DNA from: Halomonas maura
Lineage (GTDB): Bacteria; Pseudomonadota; Gammaproteobacteria; Pseudomonadales; Halomonadaceae
Reading direction: 5' to 3'
Assembly: GCF_030409305.1 (NCBI RefSeq)
Contig: NZ_JAUFPQ010000007.1
Location: 1-33,135 of the forward strand
DNA: 33,135 nucleotides
This document shows positions 25,004 through 32,039 of the stretch, one piece after another. Below the pieces are notes generated by a model that saw only the letters and a program-made list of their open reading frames with translations, made no database searches and had not been told where the DNA came from. Within the stretch, counting starts at the first letter, position 1. Each line of letters opens with the position of its first letter. A program made the translations under genes and the position numbers.

Positions 25004-25957
25004 CTACCGGTCGACGGCGGTATCGGCGCCGTCCTTGGTGGCGTCCTCGGTCGGGATGTCGGCCGGGGTCTCGAGGGTAAGCCGGCCGAGCTTGCCGTCG
25101 CGCAACTCGTGGAGCAGTACCTCGGCGCCGCGATGCAGGTCCATCTCGCCGCCGGCGCGCAGGCCGCCGCGCTTGGCGGCGATGGTGGCCAGGATGGCGT
25201 GGCCGTCGAAGCCAGCCAGCGCCAGCAGGTCGGGTCGGGCGTCGCCGTCGGCGTCGACACGATCGGCCTCGGGATTCGGCCGGTAGGCCGGCAGTTCCTT
25301 GAGCTTGTAGCGCCCGCTCAGGGCGTCGGGGTAGCGCCGGGCCAGCTCGGCGGCGGCCACCACGGCCACCTCCACGTAGTCGATGGCGGTGTCGCGGATG
25401 GCGCCGCTGGCGGCCAGGCGGTAGGCACTGGCCTGGTCCTCGATCTTCGGCCACAGCACCCCGGGGGTGTCGATCAGCGCCACCTGGCCGGCGATGCGTA
25501 CCTTCTGCTGGCGCTTGGTGACGGCCGGCTCGTTGCCGGTCTTGGCGATGGTGCGCCCGGCCAGGCCATTGATCAGCGTGGACTTGCCTACGTTGGGAAT
25601 GCCCATGACCATCACTCGCACATCCCGGTCGGCGCGTACCTGGCCGGCCAGTTCGTGGCACAGTTTGGGAATGCGCTTGAGGTCCCGGGCGTTGGTGGTG
25701 GTCACCGCCAGGGCACGGGTGGCGGATTGGGCATCGAAATGGGCGGTCCATTCCCGGGTGCGCTCGGGATCGGCCAGGTCGGCTCGGGAGAGGATCTTGA
25801 GCACCGGCTTGTGGCGCGTGAGGCTCGCCAGCATGGGGTTGGCGCTGGAGTAGGGCAGGCGGGCATCGAGCACCTCGATCACCACGTCGATCTCCGGTAG
25901 CGCCTCGAGGATCTGCCGGCGCGCCTTGTTCATGTGTCCCGGGTACCAGCCGAGCAT
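25004..25957 (-). CDS. ylqF: Ribosome-biogenesis GTPase of the YlqF/RbgA family
   Basis: This is a circularly permuted GTPase of the family whose Bacillus member drives late 50S assembly. The 317 residues start MLGWYPGHMNKARRQI, the conserved YlqF opening. The motif order is permuted: the G4-like motif comes first (SRAD, residues 57-60, where the usual form is NKxD). It is followed by the P-loop GIPNVGKST (119-127) and G3 DTPG (162-165). The C-terminal RNA-binding helical part is present but the tail (ETPADIPTEDATKDGADTAV) is acidic. The start at 25957 has GGAGAGG upstream. The changed G4 motif is worth noting. Confidence 0.93.
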   Translation of the reverse strand: MLGWYPGHMNKARRQILEALPEIDVVIEVLDARLPYSSANPMLASLTRHKPVLKILSRADLADPERTREWTAHFDAQSATRALAVTTTNARDLKRIPKLCHELAGQVRADRDVRVMVMGIPNVGKSTLINGLAGRTIAKTGNEPAVTKRQQKVRIAGQVALIDTPGVLWPKIEDQASAYRLAASGAIRDTAIDYVEVAVVAAAELARRYPDALSGRYKLKELPAYRPNPEADRVDADGDARPDLLALAGFDGHAILATIAAKRGGLRAGGEMDLHRGAEVLLHELRDGKLGRLTLETPADIPTEDATKDGADTAVDR

Positions 25958-25985
25958 CGTGCCTCTCCTGCTTGCCATGTGAAAC

Positions 25986-26013
25986 GGCCGACCATCATAG
26001 CAGATGGCCGGCC
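25986..26013. terminator. Hairpin between msrB and the YlqF-like gene
   Basis: GGCCG-A-CCATC pairs with GATGG-C-CGGCC around ATAGCA: ten pairs with one A-C mismatch. It lies just past the msrB stop and before the ylqF start on the minus strand, so it probably ends msrB transcripts. Confidence 0.55.
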
Positions 26014-26035
26014 GTCTCAGGGCAGGGCGTGGCGC

Positions 26036-26437
26036 CTACTCGCCGGCGTGGAAGTCGATGGCCACCGAATTGATGCAGTAGCGCTGGCCGGTGGTCTCCT
26101 GTGGCCCGTCGGGGAAGACGTGGCCGAGGTGGGCATTGCAACGGGCGCAGATGACCTCGGTACGCTGCATGCCATGGCTGCCGTCGGGCTGTTGCTCGAC
26201 GCAGCCCGAGGAGAGGGGGCGGTCGAAGCTCGGCCAGCCGCAGCCGGCATCGAACTTGTGCTCGTTCTCGAACAGTGGTGCATGACAACACACGCAGTGA
26301 TAGATGCCGTGTTCCTCGGTGACCCGGTAGTCACCGGAGAAGGGCTTCTCGGTGCCTTTCTCCCGGGTCACGTGATACTGCTCGGGGGTGAGTTGCTCAC
26401 GCCACTCGGCATCGCTCTTCTCGATCTTCCTTCGCAT
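26036..26437 (-). CDS. msrB: Peptide-methionine (R)-S-oxide reductase MsrB
   Basis: MsrB repairs oxidised methionine by reducing the R-sulfoxide, using thioredoxin. The 133-residue product has all family marks: a zinc site formed by Cys48/Cys51 (CVCC) and Cys97/Cys100 (CARC), the core [21 protein letters not shown], and the catalytic Cys121 in [11 protein letters not shown]. There is no signal peptide, so it is cytosolic. The start at 26437 has GAGGAGA upstream; the open frame beyond it shows no family match. It is divergent from the tRNA operon. Confidence 0.95.
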   Translation of the reverse strand: MRRKIEKSDAEWREQLTPEQYHVTREKGTEKPFSGDYRVTEEHGIYHCVCCHAPLFENEHKFDAGCGWPSFDRPLSSGCVEQQPDGSHGMQRTEVICARCNAHLGHVFPDGPQETTGQRYCINSVAIDFHAGE

Positions 26438-26556
26438 GGCCTGTCTCCTCGTCACGGTGGAGCCTGCCCCCCTATTGTGACATCCAGGGTGGGCATTTTT
26501 TCCACCCCCGTTTGCCAACGCTGCGCGGCCGGTGTGCTGCTCTGGAAGGGGCAGGC

Positions 26557-26585
26557 TTGACACTTTCAGGGGCGATGCGTAATAT
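26557..26585 (+). promoter_or_regulatory. Strong sigma-70 promoter of the tRNA Glu/Gly operon
   Basis: A perfect -35 TTGACA (26557-26562), a 17-bp spacer and -10 TAATAT (26580-26585) are followed by a GC-rich discriminator (GCGCGCC). Such a discriminator is typical of stable-RNA promoters under stringent control. The first tRNA begins 30 bp downstream of the -10 box. Confidence 0.85.
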
Positions 26586-26615
26586 GCGCGCCATCTCGAC
26601 GAGGCGAGCCATTGC

Positions 26616-26691
26616 GTCCCATTCGTCTAGTGGTCCAGGACACCGCCCTTTCACGGCGGGAACAGGGGTTCGAACCCCCTATGGGACGCCA
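26616..26691 (+). tRNA. gltT: tRNA-Glu (anticodon TTC), copy 1
   Basis: A full cloverleaf: acceptor GTCCCAT/ATGGGAC, anticodon loop CTTTCAC with TTC, T-arm GGGGTTCGAACCCC, discriminator G and encoded CCA. It is the first gene of the tRNA operon. Confidence 0.95.
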
Positions 26692-26715
26692 CTCGACTCA
26701 TCAAGATACCGGAGT

Positions 26716-26790
26716 GCGGGAATAGCTCAGTGGTAGAGCATCGCCTTGCCAAGGCGAGGGTCGCGAGTTCGAATCTCGTTTCCCGCTCCA
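26716..26790 (+). tRNA. glyT: tRNA-Gly (anticodon GCC), copy 1
   Basis: A full cloverleaf: acceptor GCGGGAA pairing with TTCCCGC, D-arm TAGCTCAGTGGTAGAGCA, anticodon loop TTGCCAA with GCC, T-arm GCGAGTTCGAATCTCGT, and encoded CCA. Confidence 0.95.
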
Positions 26791-26825
26791 ATCTTCCTTC
26801 GGGAAGTTGGGTTCGGAGGTCAGGT

Positions 26826-26879
26826 GCGCGAGGGTCGCGAGCCGGTACGCCGGTCCGATCGAATCACGTCACCCGTCCA
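26826..26879 (+). repeat. Degenerate tRNA-Gly 3'-half remnant 1
   Basis: The stretch starts CGAGGGTCGCGAG as in tRNA-Gly, then has a GC-rich insert (CCGG TACG CCGG hairpin) in the T-loop. It resumes TCGAATCACG and ends CCCGTCCA. It is the same type of element as the units in the array after the last tRNA. Confidence 0.75.
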
Positions 26880-26883
26880 ATGC

Positions 26884-26959
26884 GTCCCATTCGTCTAGTG
26901 GTCCAGGACACCGCCCTTTCACGGCGGGAACAGGGGTTCGAACCCCCTATGGGACGCCA
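26884..26959 (+). tRNA. gltT: tRNA-Glu (anticodon TTC), copy 2
   Basis: It appears identical to copy 1 over the whole tRNA, including encoded CCA. A small hairpin (CCACC-TTC-CGGTGG) starts at its 3' end. Confidence 0.95.
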
Positions 26960-26988
26960 CCTTCCGGTGGTTGGACAATGCGAGACCT

Positions 26989-27063
26989 GCGGGAATAGCT
27001 CAGTGGTAGAGCATCGCCTTGCCAAGGCGAGGGTCGCGAGTTCGAATCTCGTTTCCCGCTCCA
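26989..27063 (+). tRNA. glyT: tRNA-Gly (anticodon GCC), copy 2
   Basis: It appears identical to copy 1, with anticodon loop TTGCCAA and encoded CCA. Confidence 0.95.
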
Positions 27064-27094
27064 GTCGCCCTTCGGGTCGATTGGGTCAAGAGTT

Positions 27095-27167
27095 GGCGAG
27101 CGAGGGTCGCGAGCTAGTACACCAGTCCGCTGGAGTGCCAGCCCAGTCGAATCACGTTGCCGCTCCA
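27095..27167 (+). repeat. Degenerate tRNA-Gly 3'-half remnant 2
   Basis: It starts GGCGAGCGAGGGTCGCGAG, has a longer T-loop insert with two hairpin-like segments (CTAG TACA CCAG and CTGG AGTG CCAG), then TCGAATCACG, and ends GCCGCTCCA. Confidence 0.75.
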
Positions 27168-27170
27168 TGC

Positions 27171-27246
27171 GTCCCATTCGTCTAGTGGCCTAGGACACCG
27201 CCCTTTCACGGCGGGAACAGGGGTTCGAACCCCCTATGGGACGCCA
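27171..27246 (+). tRNA. gltT: tRNA-Glu (anticodon TTC), copy 3, with altered D-loop
   Basis: It is the same as copies 1 and 2 except in the D-loop, where TAGTGGTCCAGG is replaced by TAGTGGCCTAGG (two bases changed). The conserved GG is kept, so it should still fold. Confidence 0.93.
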
Positions 27247-27273
27247 CTTCGCACTGTCGACATCACCTCCCGA

Positions 27274-27348
27274 GCGGGAATAGCTCAGTGGTAGAGCATC
27301 GCCTTGCCAAGGCGAGGGTCGCGAGTTCGAATCTCGTTTCCCGCTCCA
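27274..27348 (+). tRNA. glyT: tRNA-Gly (anticodon GCC), copy 3
   Basis: It appears identical to the other two Gly copies. Its CCA end runs directly into the repeat array, whose units end in the same 3' sequence GTTTCCCGCTCCA. Confidence 0.95.
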
Positions 27349-28053
27349 TTCTCTTATGTAGCAATGATTGACAAGCCAAGGCTCGGGTCACGATCCGGTG
27401 TGCCGGCGCAGTCGATCTCGTTTCCCGCTCCATTCTCTTATGTAGCAATGATTGACAAGCCAAGGCTCGGGTCACGATCCGGTGTGCCGGCGCAGTCGAT
27501 CTCGTTTCCCGCTCCATTCGAAAGTTCTCATCCTCATCGGTCAGGCCAAGGCTTGTGTCACGAGCTGGTCCGCCAGCCCGGTCGATCTCGTTTCCCGCTC
27601 CATTCGTTTTTTATCGTTTTCGTAATGAGCCAAGACTCGGGTCTCGAGCCGGAGCGCCGGCGCGGCGGAAGGCCGCCCCGTCGATCTATTTCCCGCTCCA
27701 TTCGAAGGTTCTCATCCTCATCGGTCAGGCCAAGGCTTGTGTCACGAGCTGGTGCGCCAGCCCGGTCGATCTCGTTTCCCGCTCCATTCTCTTATGTAGC
27801 AATGATTGACAAGCCAAGGCTCGGGTCACGATCCGGTGTGCCGGCGCGGCGGAAGGCCGCCCCGTCGATCTATTTCCCGCCCCATTCGTATTGTTCATTG
27901 TATTCGTAATGAGCCAAGGCTCGAGTCACGAGCCGGAACGCCAGCCCGGTCGATCTCGTTTCCCGCTCCATTTCCTTTCTCCAGTTTCTTGATTAGCCAA
28001 GCCTCGGGATACAAGCCGGACTGCCACCCCGTCGATCTCGTGTCTCACGCAAG
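27349..28053 (+). repeat. Tandem array of eight units ending in the tRNA-Gly 3' sequence
   Basis: This 786-base gene-free stretch (to 28134) is filled mainly by repeats. Units are 27349-27432, 27433-27516 (both 84 bp and identical), 27517-27602, 27603-27700, 27701-27786, 27787-27884, 27885-27970 and a degenerate last one at 27971-28053. Each has an AT-rich head of about 25 bp, then a common part: GCCAAGGCTCGGGTCACGAG, a short hairpin such as CCGG NNNG CCGG, GTCGATCTCG, and finally TTTCCCGCTCCA as in the 3' end of tRNA-Gly. The common part looks like the 3' half of tRNA-Gly with an insert in the T-loop. Heads and middles are shuffled between units. The layout recalls the rtT repeats after tyrT in E. 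coli. No coding gene is credible here. Confidence 0.92.
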
Positions 28054-28134
28054 CCACCATCACAGCGTCTCTCGAGACTCCTCTCGTTGCCATGCTTCAA
28101 GGGGCCTGGGCGTCTTCCGAGTTGCGGTGAGGGG

Positions 28135-28692
28135 TCAGAAGGCCCAGACCAGGGCGATCAACAGGCCCCAGGCCAGCACGCTGGCGGCCATGATGGTGTA
28201 GGTGGCCGACATTGCCTCCACGTCCTCGCGAATCCGGCACAGTCCCTGCAGGCCGTGGTAGACGATGCCGCAGGAGATCCCCAGCGCACCCAGGGCGATC
28301 ACCACGTTGACCGCCAGGCTCGGCACCAACAGGCCGAGGGGGGAGAGCCACAGAGGCACCGGGGCCAGGGCGGCCAGCAGGTAGGCGTCCCGAAAGGCGA
28401 TGCGCCGCGTGCCGGCATTGGCGATCTCGTGGATCAGCCAGCCCATCACCGCGAAGGTCAGCAGCTCGGCGAGAAAGAAGATGGTGGTGATGAAGCGCCA
28501 CTGCTTGTCGCCGAAGCCGGTGAGGAACTCATCGCCATAGTGGGTGCCGGCATAGTAGAGCATCAGTGGCGGCACCAGTGACAATGGCAGCACCAGCCAC
28601 AGGATCAGGACGGTGATCGAGGGACGGTGCTCGCGCAGCGATGCCCAGCTTGGCGTGGAGAAGGGCAGGCAGAGCAGGGTGGTCAAGGTCAT
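28135..28692 (-). CDS. Yip1-domain-like inner-membrane protein
   Basis: This is a 185-residue membrane protein with about five hydrophobic segments (VLILWLVLPLSLVPPLMLYY, then FITTIFFLAELLTFAVMGWL, further helices and a final MAASVLAWGLLIALVWAF). Its layout resembles Yip1-family proteins, whose bacterial role is unknown. The start at 28692 has GGGAG upstream and begins MTLTTLLCLPFSTPSW; the open frame further up has no membrane character. It is divergent from the ABC transporter operon, and its 3' side faces the tRNA-derived array. Confidence 0.75.
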   Translation of the reverse strand: MTLTTLLCLPFSTPSWASLREHRPSITVLILWLVLPLSLVPPLMLYYAGTHYGDEFLTGFGDKQWRFITTIFFLAELLTFAVMGWLIHEIANAGTRRIAFRDAYLLAALAPVPLWLSPLGLLVPSLAVNVVIALGALGISCGIVYHGLQGLCRIREDVEAMSATYTIMAASVLAWGLLIALVWAF

Positions 28693-28849
28693 GGGGCGCT
28701 CCCGTCCGCGGTCGGTCCTACAGGTAGATATCGACCAGTCGCCTGGCCCTGTCAAAGCGTACGCGCGGGCCGATAACTTGAACCGATGACGATAAGCCCC
28801 CATGTTGTGGGGCTTCGACGACATTCACCCAGCTTCCACAGGATCGCTC

Positions 28850-29806
28850 ATGGCCGAACCGGCGCTGTCCATCCGTGGCCTGACCAAGGTCTATGGCAAT
28901 GGCTTCCATGCCCTCAAGGGGATCGATCTCGACGTCGCCCGGGGCGACTTCTACGCCCTGCTGGGGCCCAACGGGGCGGGCAAGTCGACCACCCTGGGCG
29001 TGGTCTGCTCCCTGGTGCAGAAGACCGCCGGCAAGGTCTCGATCTTCGGCATCGATGTCGACACCGACTTCGCCCGCGCCAAGTACCACCTCGGCGTGGT
29101 GCCCCAGGAGTTCAACTTCAACCAGTTCGAGAAGGTCATCGACATCATCATGGCCCAGGCCGGTTACTACGGCATGTCGCGTCGCGAGGCACTGCCGCGG
29201 GCCGAGCAGCTGCTCCGCGACCTGGGCCTGTGGGACAAGCGCAATGGCAGCGCGCGGATGCTCTCCGGCGGCATGAAGCGCCGGCTGATGATCGCCCGGG
29301 CGCTGATCCACCGCCCGAAACTGCTGATCCTCGACGAGCCCACCGCCGGGGTCGACATCGAACTCAGGCGCAGCATGTGGGAGTACATGCGTCGCATCAA
29401 CCGTGAGGAAGGCACCACCATCATCCTCACCACCCACTACCTCGAGGAAGCCGAGAGCCTGTGCCGTCACGTCGGCATCATCAATCACGGCAAGATCATC
29501 CGTGACACCAGCGTCCGGGAGTTGCTCGCCGAGCTGGATACCGAGACCTTCCTGCTCGACCTGGCCCATCCGGTCGAGGCGCCTCCCGAGGTGGCGGGCT
29601 TCGAGGTCCGGCAGGTCGACGATGCCCAGCTGGCGGTGGTGATCCACCGCGGCCAGCGCCTCAACGACGTCTTCGAGAGCCTGAGTGAGCAGGGCATCGA
29701 GGTGATGTCGATGCGCAACCGCGCCAACCGCCTCGAGGAGATGTTTGTCTCCATGGTCGAAGGCGGCCAGGGCGCCCTGGACCAGGACCAGGAGGTTCGC
29801 GCATGA
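28850..29806 (+). CDS. yadG: ABC transporter ATP-binding protein, YadG type
   Basis: This is the ATPase of a two-gene ABC exporter of unknown substrate, acting at the cytosolic face of the inner membrane. The 318 residues carry Walker A GPNGAGKST (residues 39-47), the Q-loop VVPQEFNFNQ, the signature LSGGMKRR, Walker B LLILDEPTAG, and the H-loop TTHYLEEAE. The C-terminal part (about residue 220 on) is the usual accessory tail of the DrrA/NatA-like group. The start at 28850 has AGGA upstream. The stop overlaps the start of yadH by four bases. Confidence 0.93.
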   Translation: MAEPALSIRGLTKVYGNGFHALKGIDLDVARGDFYALLGPNGAGKSTTLGVVCSLVQKTAGKVSIFGIDVDTDFARAKYHLGVVPQEFNFNQFEKVIDIIMAQAGYYGMSRREALPRAEQLLRDLGLWDKRNGSARMLSGGMKRRLMIARALIHRPKLLILDEPTAGVDIELRRSMWEYMRRINREEGTTIILTTHYLEEAESLCRHVGIINHGKIIRDTSVRELLAELDTETFLLDLAHPVEAPPEVAGFEVRQVDDAQLAVVIHRGQRLNDVFESLSEQGIEVMSMRNRANRLEEMFVSMVEGGQGALDQDQEVRA

Positions 29807-30576
29807 ATCCCATGCAGATCGCCATCGCGCTCTGGACCCTGGTGGTCAAGGAGATCAAGCGCTTCACGCGGATCTGGCCACAGACCCTGCTGCCGCCGTC
29901 GATCACCATGACCATGTACTTCATCATCTTCGGCAACCTGATCGGCTCGCGCATCGGCGAGATGGACGGCTACAGCTACATGGATTTCATCGTCCCCGGG
30001 CTGATCATGATGTCGGTGATCACCAACAGCTACTCCAACGTGGCCTCGAGCTTCTTCTCCAACAAGTTCCAGCGCAGCGTGGAGGAGATGATGGTCTCGC
30101 CGATGCCCAACTGGGTGATCCTCTCCGGCTTCGTGCTCGGCGGCATGGCCCGCGGGCTTGGGGTGGGAGTGATCGTCACCGTCGTGTCGCTGTTCTTCAC
30201 AAGCCTGGAGGTGGCCCATCCACTGCTCACCCTGGGGGTGGTGGTGCTGACCGCGGCGCTGTTCGCCATCGGCGGCTTCATCAACGCCCTGCTCGGCAAG
30301 AAGTTTGACGACATCTCCATCGTGCCGACCTTCGTGCTGACGCCGCTGACCTACCTGGGCGGGGTGTTCTACTCGATCTCGCTGCTGCCGGCCTTCTGGC
30401 AGGGGGCCTCGATGCTCAACCCCATCCTCTACATGGTCAACGTCTTCCGCTACGGCTTCCTGGGCGTCTCCGACATCCCGGTGGGCTGGGCGCTGGCCGC
30501 CATCCTGGCCTTCATCGTGGTACTCTTTGGCATCGCCCTGTGGATGCTCGAGAACGGCAAGGGCATCAGGAGCTAA
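29803..30576 (+). CDS. yadH: ABC transporter permease, YadH type
   Basis: This is the membrane partner of the preceding ATPase, an ABC-2 type permease of 257 residues with six membrane segments. The opening NPMQIAIALWTLVVKEIKRF and the segments ITMTMYFIIFGNLIGSRIGE, FQRSVEEMMVSPMPNW and PLTYLGGVFYSISLLPAFW match YadH closely. The ATGA overlap with yadG indicates coupled translation. queF follows after only three bases, so the three genes are probably one operon. Confidence 0.93.
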   Translation: MNPMQIAIALWTLVVKEIKRFTRIWPQTLLPPSITMTMYFIIFGNLIGSRIGEMDGYSYMDFIVPGLIMMSVITNSYSNVASSFFSNKFQRSVEEMMVSPMPNWVILSGFVLGGMARGLGVGVIVTVVSLFFTSLEVAHPLLTLGVVVLTAALFAIGGFINALLGKKFDDISIVPTFVLTPLTYLGGVFYSISLLPAFWQGASMLNPILYMVNVFRYGFLGVSDIPVGWALAAILAFIVVLFGIALWMLENGKGIRS

Positions 30577-30579
30577 CGC

Positions 30580-31416
30580 ATGTCGCACCACCGTCCCGAG
30601 ACCCTCGCCCATGCCCCCCTGGGGCGCGAGTCCGCCTATCCCGAGCACTACGAGGCGGGGCTGCTGTATCCCATCGAGCGGGCCGCCAATCGGGCGCCGC
30701 TGGGCATCGAGGCAGGCGCCTTGCCCTTCGTCGGCGAGGATGAATGGCACGCCTTCGAGGTTTCCTGGCTCAATGCCCGCGGCAAGCCCATCGTCGCCGT
30801 GGCCCGCTTCCGGCTGCCGGCGGACTCGCCGCGACTCATCGAGTCCAAGTCCTGGAAGCTCTACCTCAACGGCTTCAACCAGACGAGCTTCGCCTCGCGG
30901 GAGGAGGTGGTGGCGACCCTGGAAAGGGATCTCGCCGAGGCGGCCGGCGCCGCCGTGAGCGTGGAACTGTTCGGCGTGGACGACGAGGCGCTCATGCCGC
31001 GCCGGCTACCCGGCGAGTGTATCGATGACCGTGACATCGCGGTCGACGACTATACCCCCAGCGCCGAGCACCTCAGGGTGGGGGGGCAGGTCGTCGAGGA
31101 GACCCTGCACTCGCACCTGCTCAAGTCCAACTGCCCGGTGACCGGCCAGCCCGACTGGGGCAGCGTGCTGATCCGCTACCGGGGGCCTCGCCTGGACCGA
31201 GACGGCCTGCTGCGTTACCTGATCGGCTATCGCCAGCACCAGGACTTCCACGAGCACTGCGTCGAGCATATCTTCATGGACCTGATGGCCCGGGCCCGTC
31301 CCGAACGGCTGCTGGTGCTGGCGCGCTACGTCCGCCGGGGCGGACTCGACATCAGCCCCTGGCGGGGCACGCCGGGCGAACGGCCGCCATTGCCGCTGCG
31401 CCTGGCACGACAGTGA
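30580..31416 (+). CDS. queF: NADPH-dependent 7-cyano-7-deazaguanine reductase
   Basis: QueF reduces preQ0 to preQ1 with NADPH in queuosine synthesis, a modification of GUN-anticodon tRNAs. This is the long, two-T-fold form (278 residues; E. coli 282). The active-site Cys185 and Asp192 are in LKSNCPVTGQPDWG. The substrate-binding segment DFHEHCVEHIF and the family motif ESKSWKLYLNGFNQTSF are present. AGGAG precedes the ATG, three bases after the yadH stop. The link to an ABC exporter is positional only. Confidence 0.96.
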   Translation: MSHHRPETLAHAPLGRESAYPEHYEAGLLYPIERAANRAPLGIEAGALPFVGEDEWHAFEVSWLNARGKPIVAVARFRLPADSPRLIESKSWKLYLNGFNQTSFASREEVVATLERDLAEAAGAAVSVELFGVDDEALMPRRLPGECIDDRDIAVDDYTPSAEHLRVGGQVVEETLHSHLLKSNCPVTGQPDWGSVLIRYRGPRLDRDGLLRYLIGYRQHQDFHEHCVEHIFMDLMARARPERLLVLARYVRRGGLDISPWRGTPGERPPLPLRLARQ

Positions 31417-31429
31417 CCGCGTCGCTTGG

Positions 31430-31453
31430 TAGAGTGACGAGAACTCTTCTCGT
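31430..31453 (+). promoter_or_regulatory. Perfect dyad over the likely start of nitroreductase transcription
   Basis: ACGAGAA (31437-31443) and TTCTCGT (31447-31453) form a perfect inverted repeat with a CTC centre. A possible -10 TAGAGT (31430-31435) lies directly before it. The dyad could be a repressor site or a weak terminator for queF; the position favours an operator. Confidence 0.4.
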
Positions 31454-31476
31454 TTGAACCTCGCAAGGAGACCACA

Positions 31477-32037
31477 ATGGATGCGATGACGCTGCTGCAT
31501 GAGCGCAGCTCCATGGGCAAGCTGATGGGCCCGCCGCCGACGTCCGAGCAGCGGGAGGCGATGTACCGCGCCGCCCTGCGGGCCCCGGATCACAAGGAGC
31601 TGCGGCCGTGGCGCTTCATCGAGTTCTCAGGCGAGGGACTCGACCGCCTCGGCGAGCTGTTCGCCGAGGCCGAGTTCCGCGAGGATCCGCATGCCGAGGA
31701 CGCCGTGCTCGACGCGGCGCGCAAGAAGCCCAAGCGGGCGCCGATGATCATTGCCGTGATCGCCAGGGTAACGCCGGACGAGCCCAAGGTGCCCCGGGTG
31801 GAGCAGGTGATCTCCGCCGGCTGCGCCGCCCACGGCATCCTGCTCGCCGCCCATGCCCAGGGCCTCGGCGCCATGTGGCGCACCGGCAAGTACGCCTTCG
31901 ACCCCACCGTGCGCAAGGGGCTCGGTCTCGGCGAGGAGGACGAGCTGGTGGCCTTCCTCTACCTGGGGCAACTGGGGGGACGCCACCGGCCGCTGCCCGA
32001 GCACGCTATCGACGACTTCGTGGAACGCTGGGACTGA
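31477..32037 (+). CDS. ydjA: Nitroreductase family protein, YdjA type
   Basis: This is a small FMN-dependent oxidoreductase of 186 residues (E. coli YdjA 183), cytosolic, natural substrate unknown. Family features are MDAMTLLHERSSMGKLMGPP at the start, ALRAPDHKELRPWRF, VPRVEQVISAGCAAHGILLA and the GAMWRTGKYAFDP flavin-binding part. AAGGAG lies about seven bases before the ATG. A thioesterase-like gene follows after two bases, so the two are probably co-transcribed. Confidence 0.92.
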   Translation: MDAMTLLHERSSMGKLMGPPPTSEQREAMYRAALRAPDHKELRPWRFIEFSGEGLDRLGELFAEAEFREDPHAEDAVLDAARKKPKRAPMIIAVIARVTPDEPKVPRVEQVISAGCAAHGILLAAHAQGLGAMWRTGKYAFDPTVRKGLGLGEEDELVAFLYLGQLGGRHRPLPEHAIDDFVERWD

Positions 32038-32039
32038 GC

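Noticed and set aside
22509..25751. A 1080-codon minus-strand frame spanning htpX, alaA and the YlqF-like gene
   Set aside because: It is the alternative frame of three well-supported genes; the translation is Arg/Pro/Gly-rich with no domain.
27304..27909. A 201-codon frame through the tRNA-Gly array with repeated ISFPAPF peptides
   Set aside because: It begins inside a tRNA, its periodic sequence follows the DNA repeats, and frames shift at units of different length. The repeats are better explained as RNA structure.
27349..28053. CRISPR array
   Set aside because: The conserved part is too long and too variable, the unit lengths differ (84-98 bp), the heads recur in several units instead of being unique spacers, and no cas gene is present.
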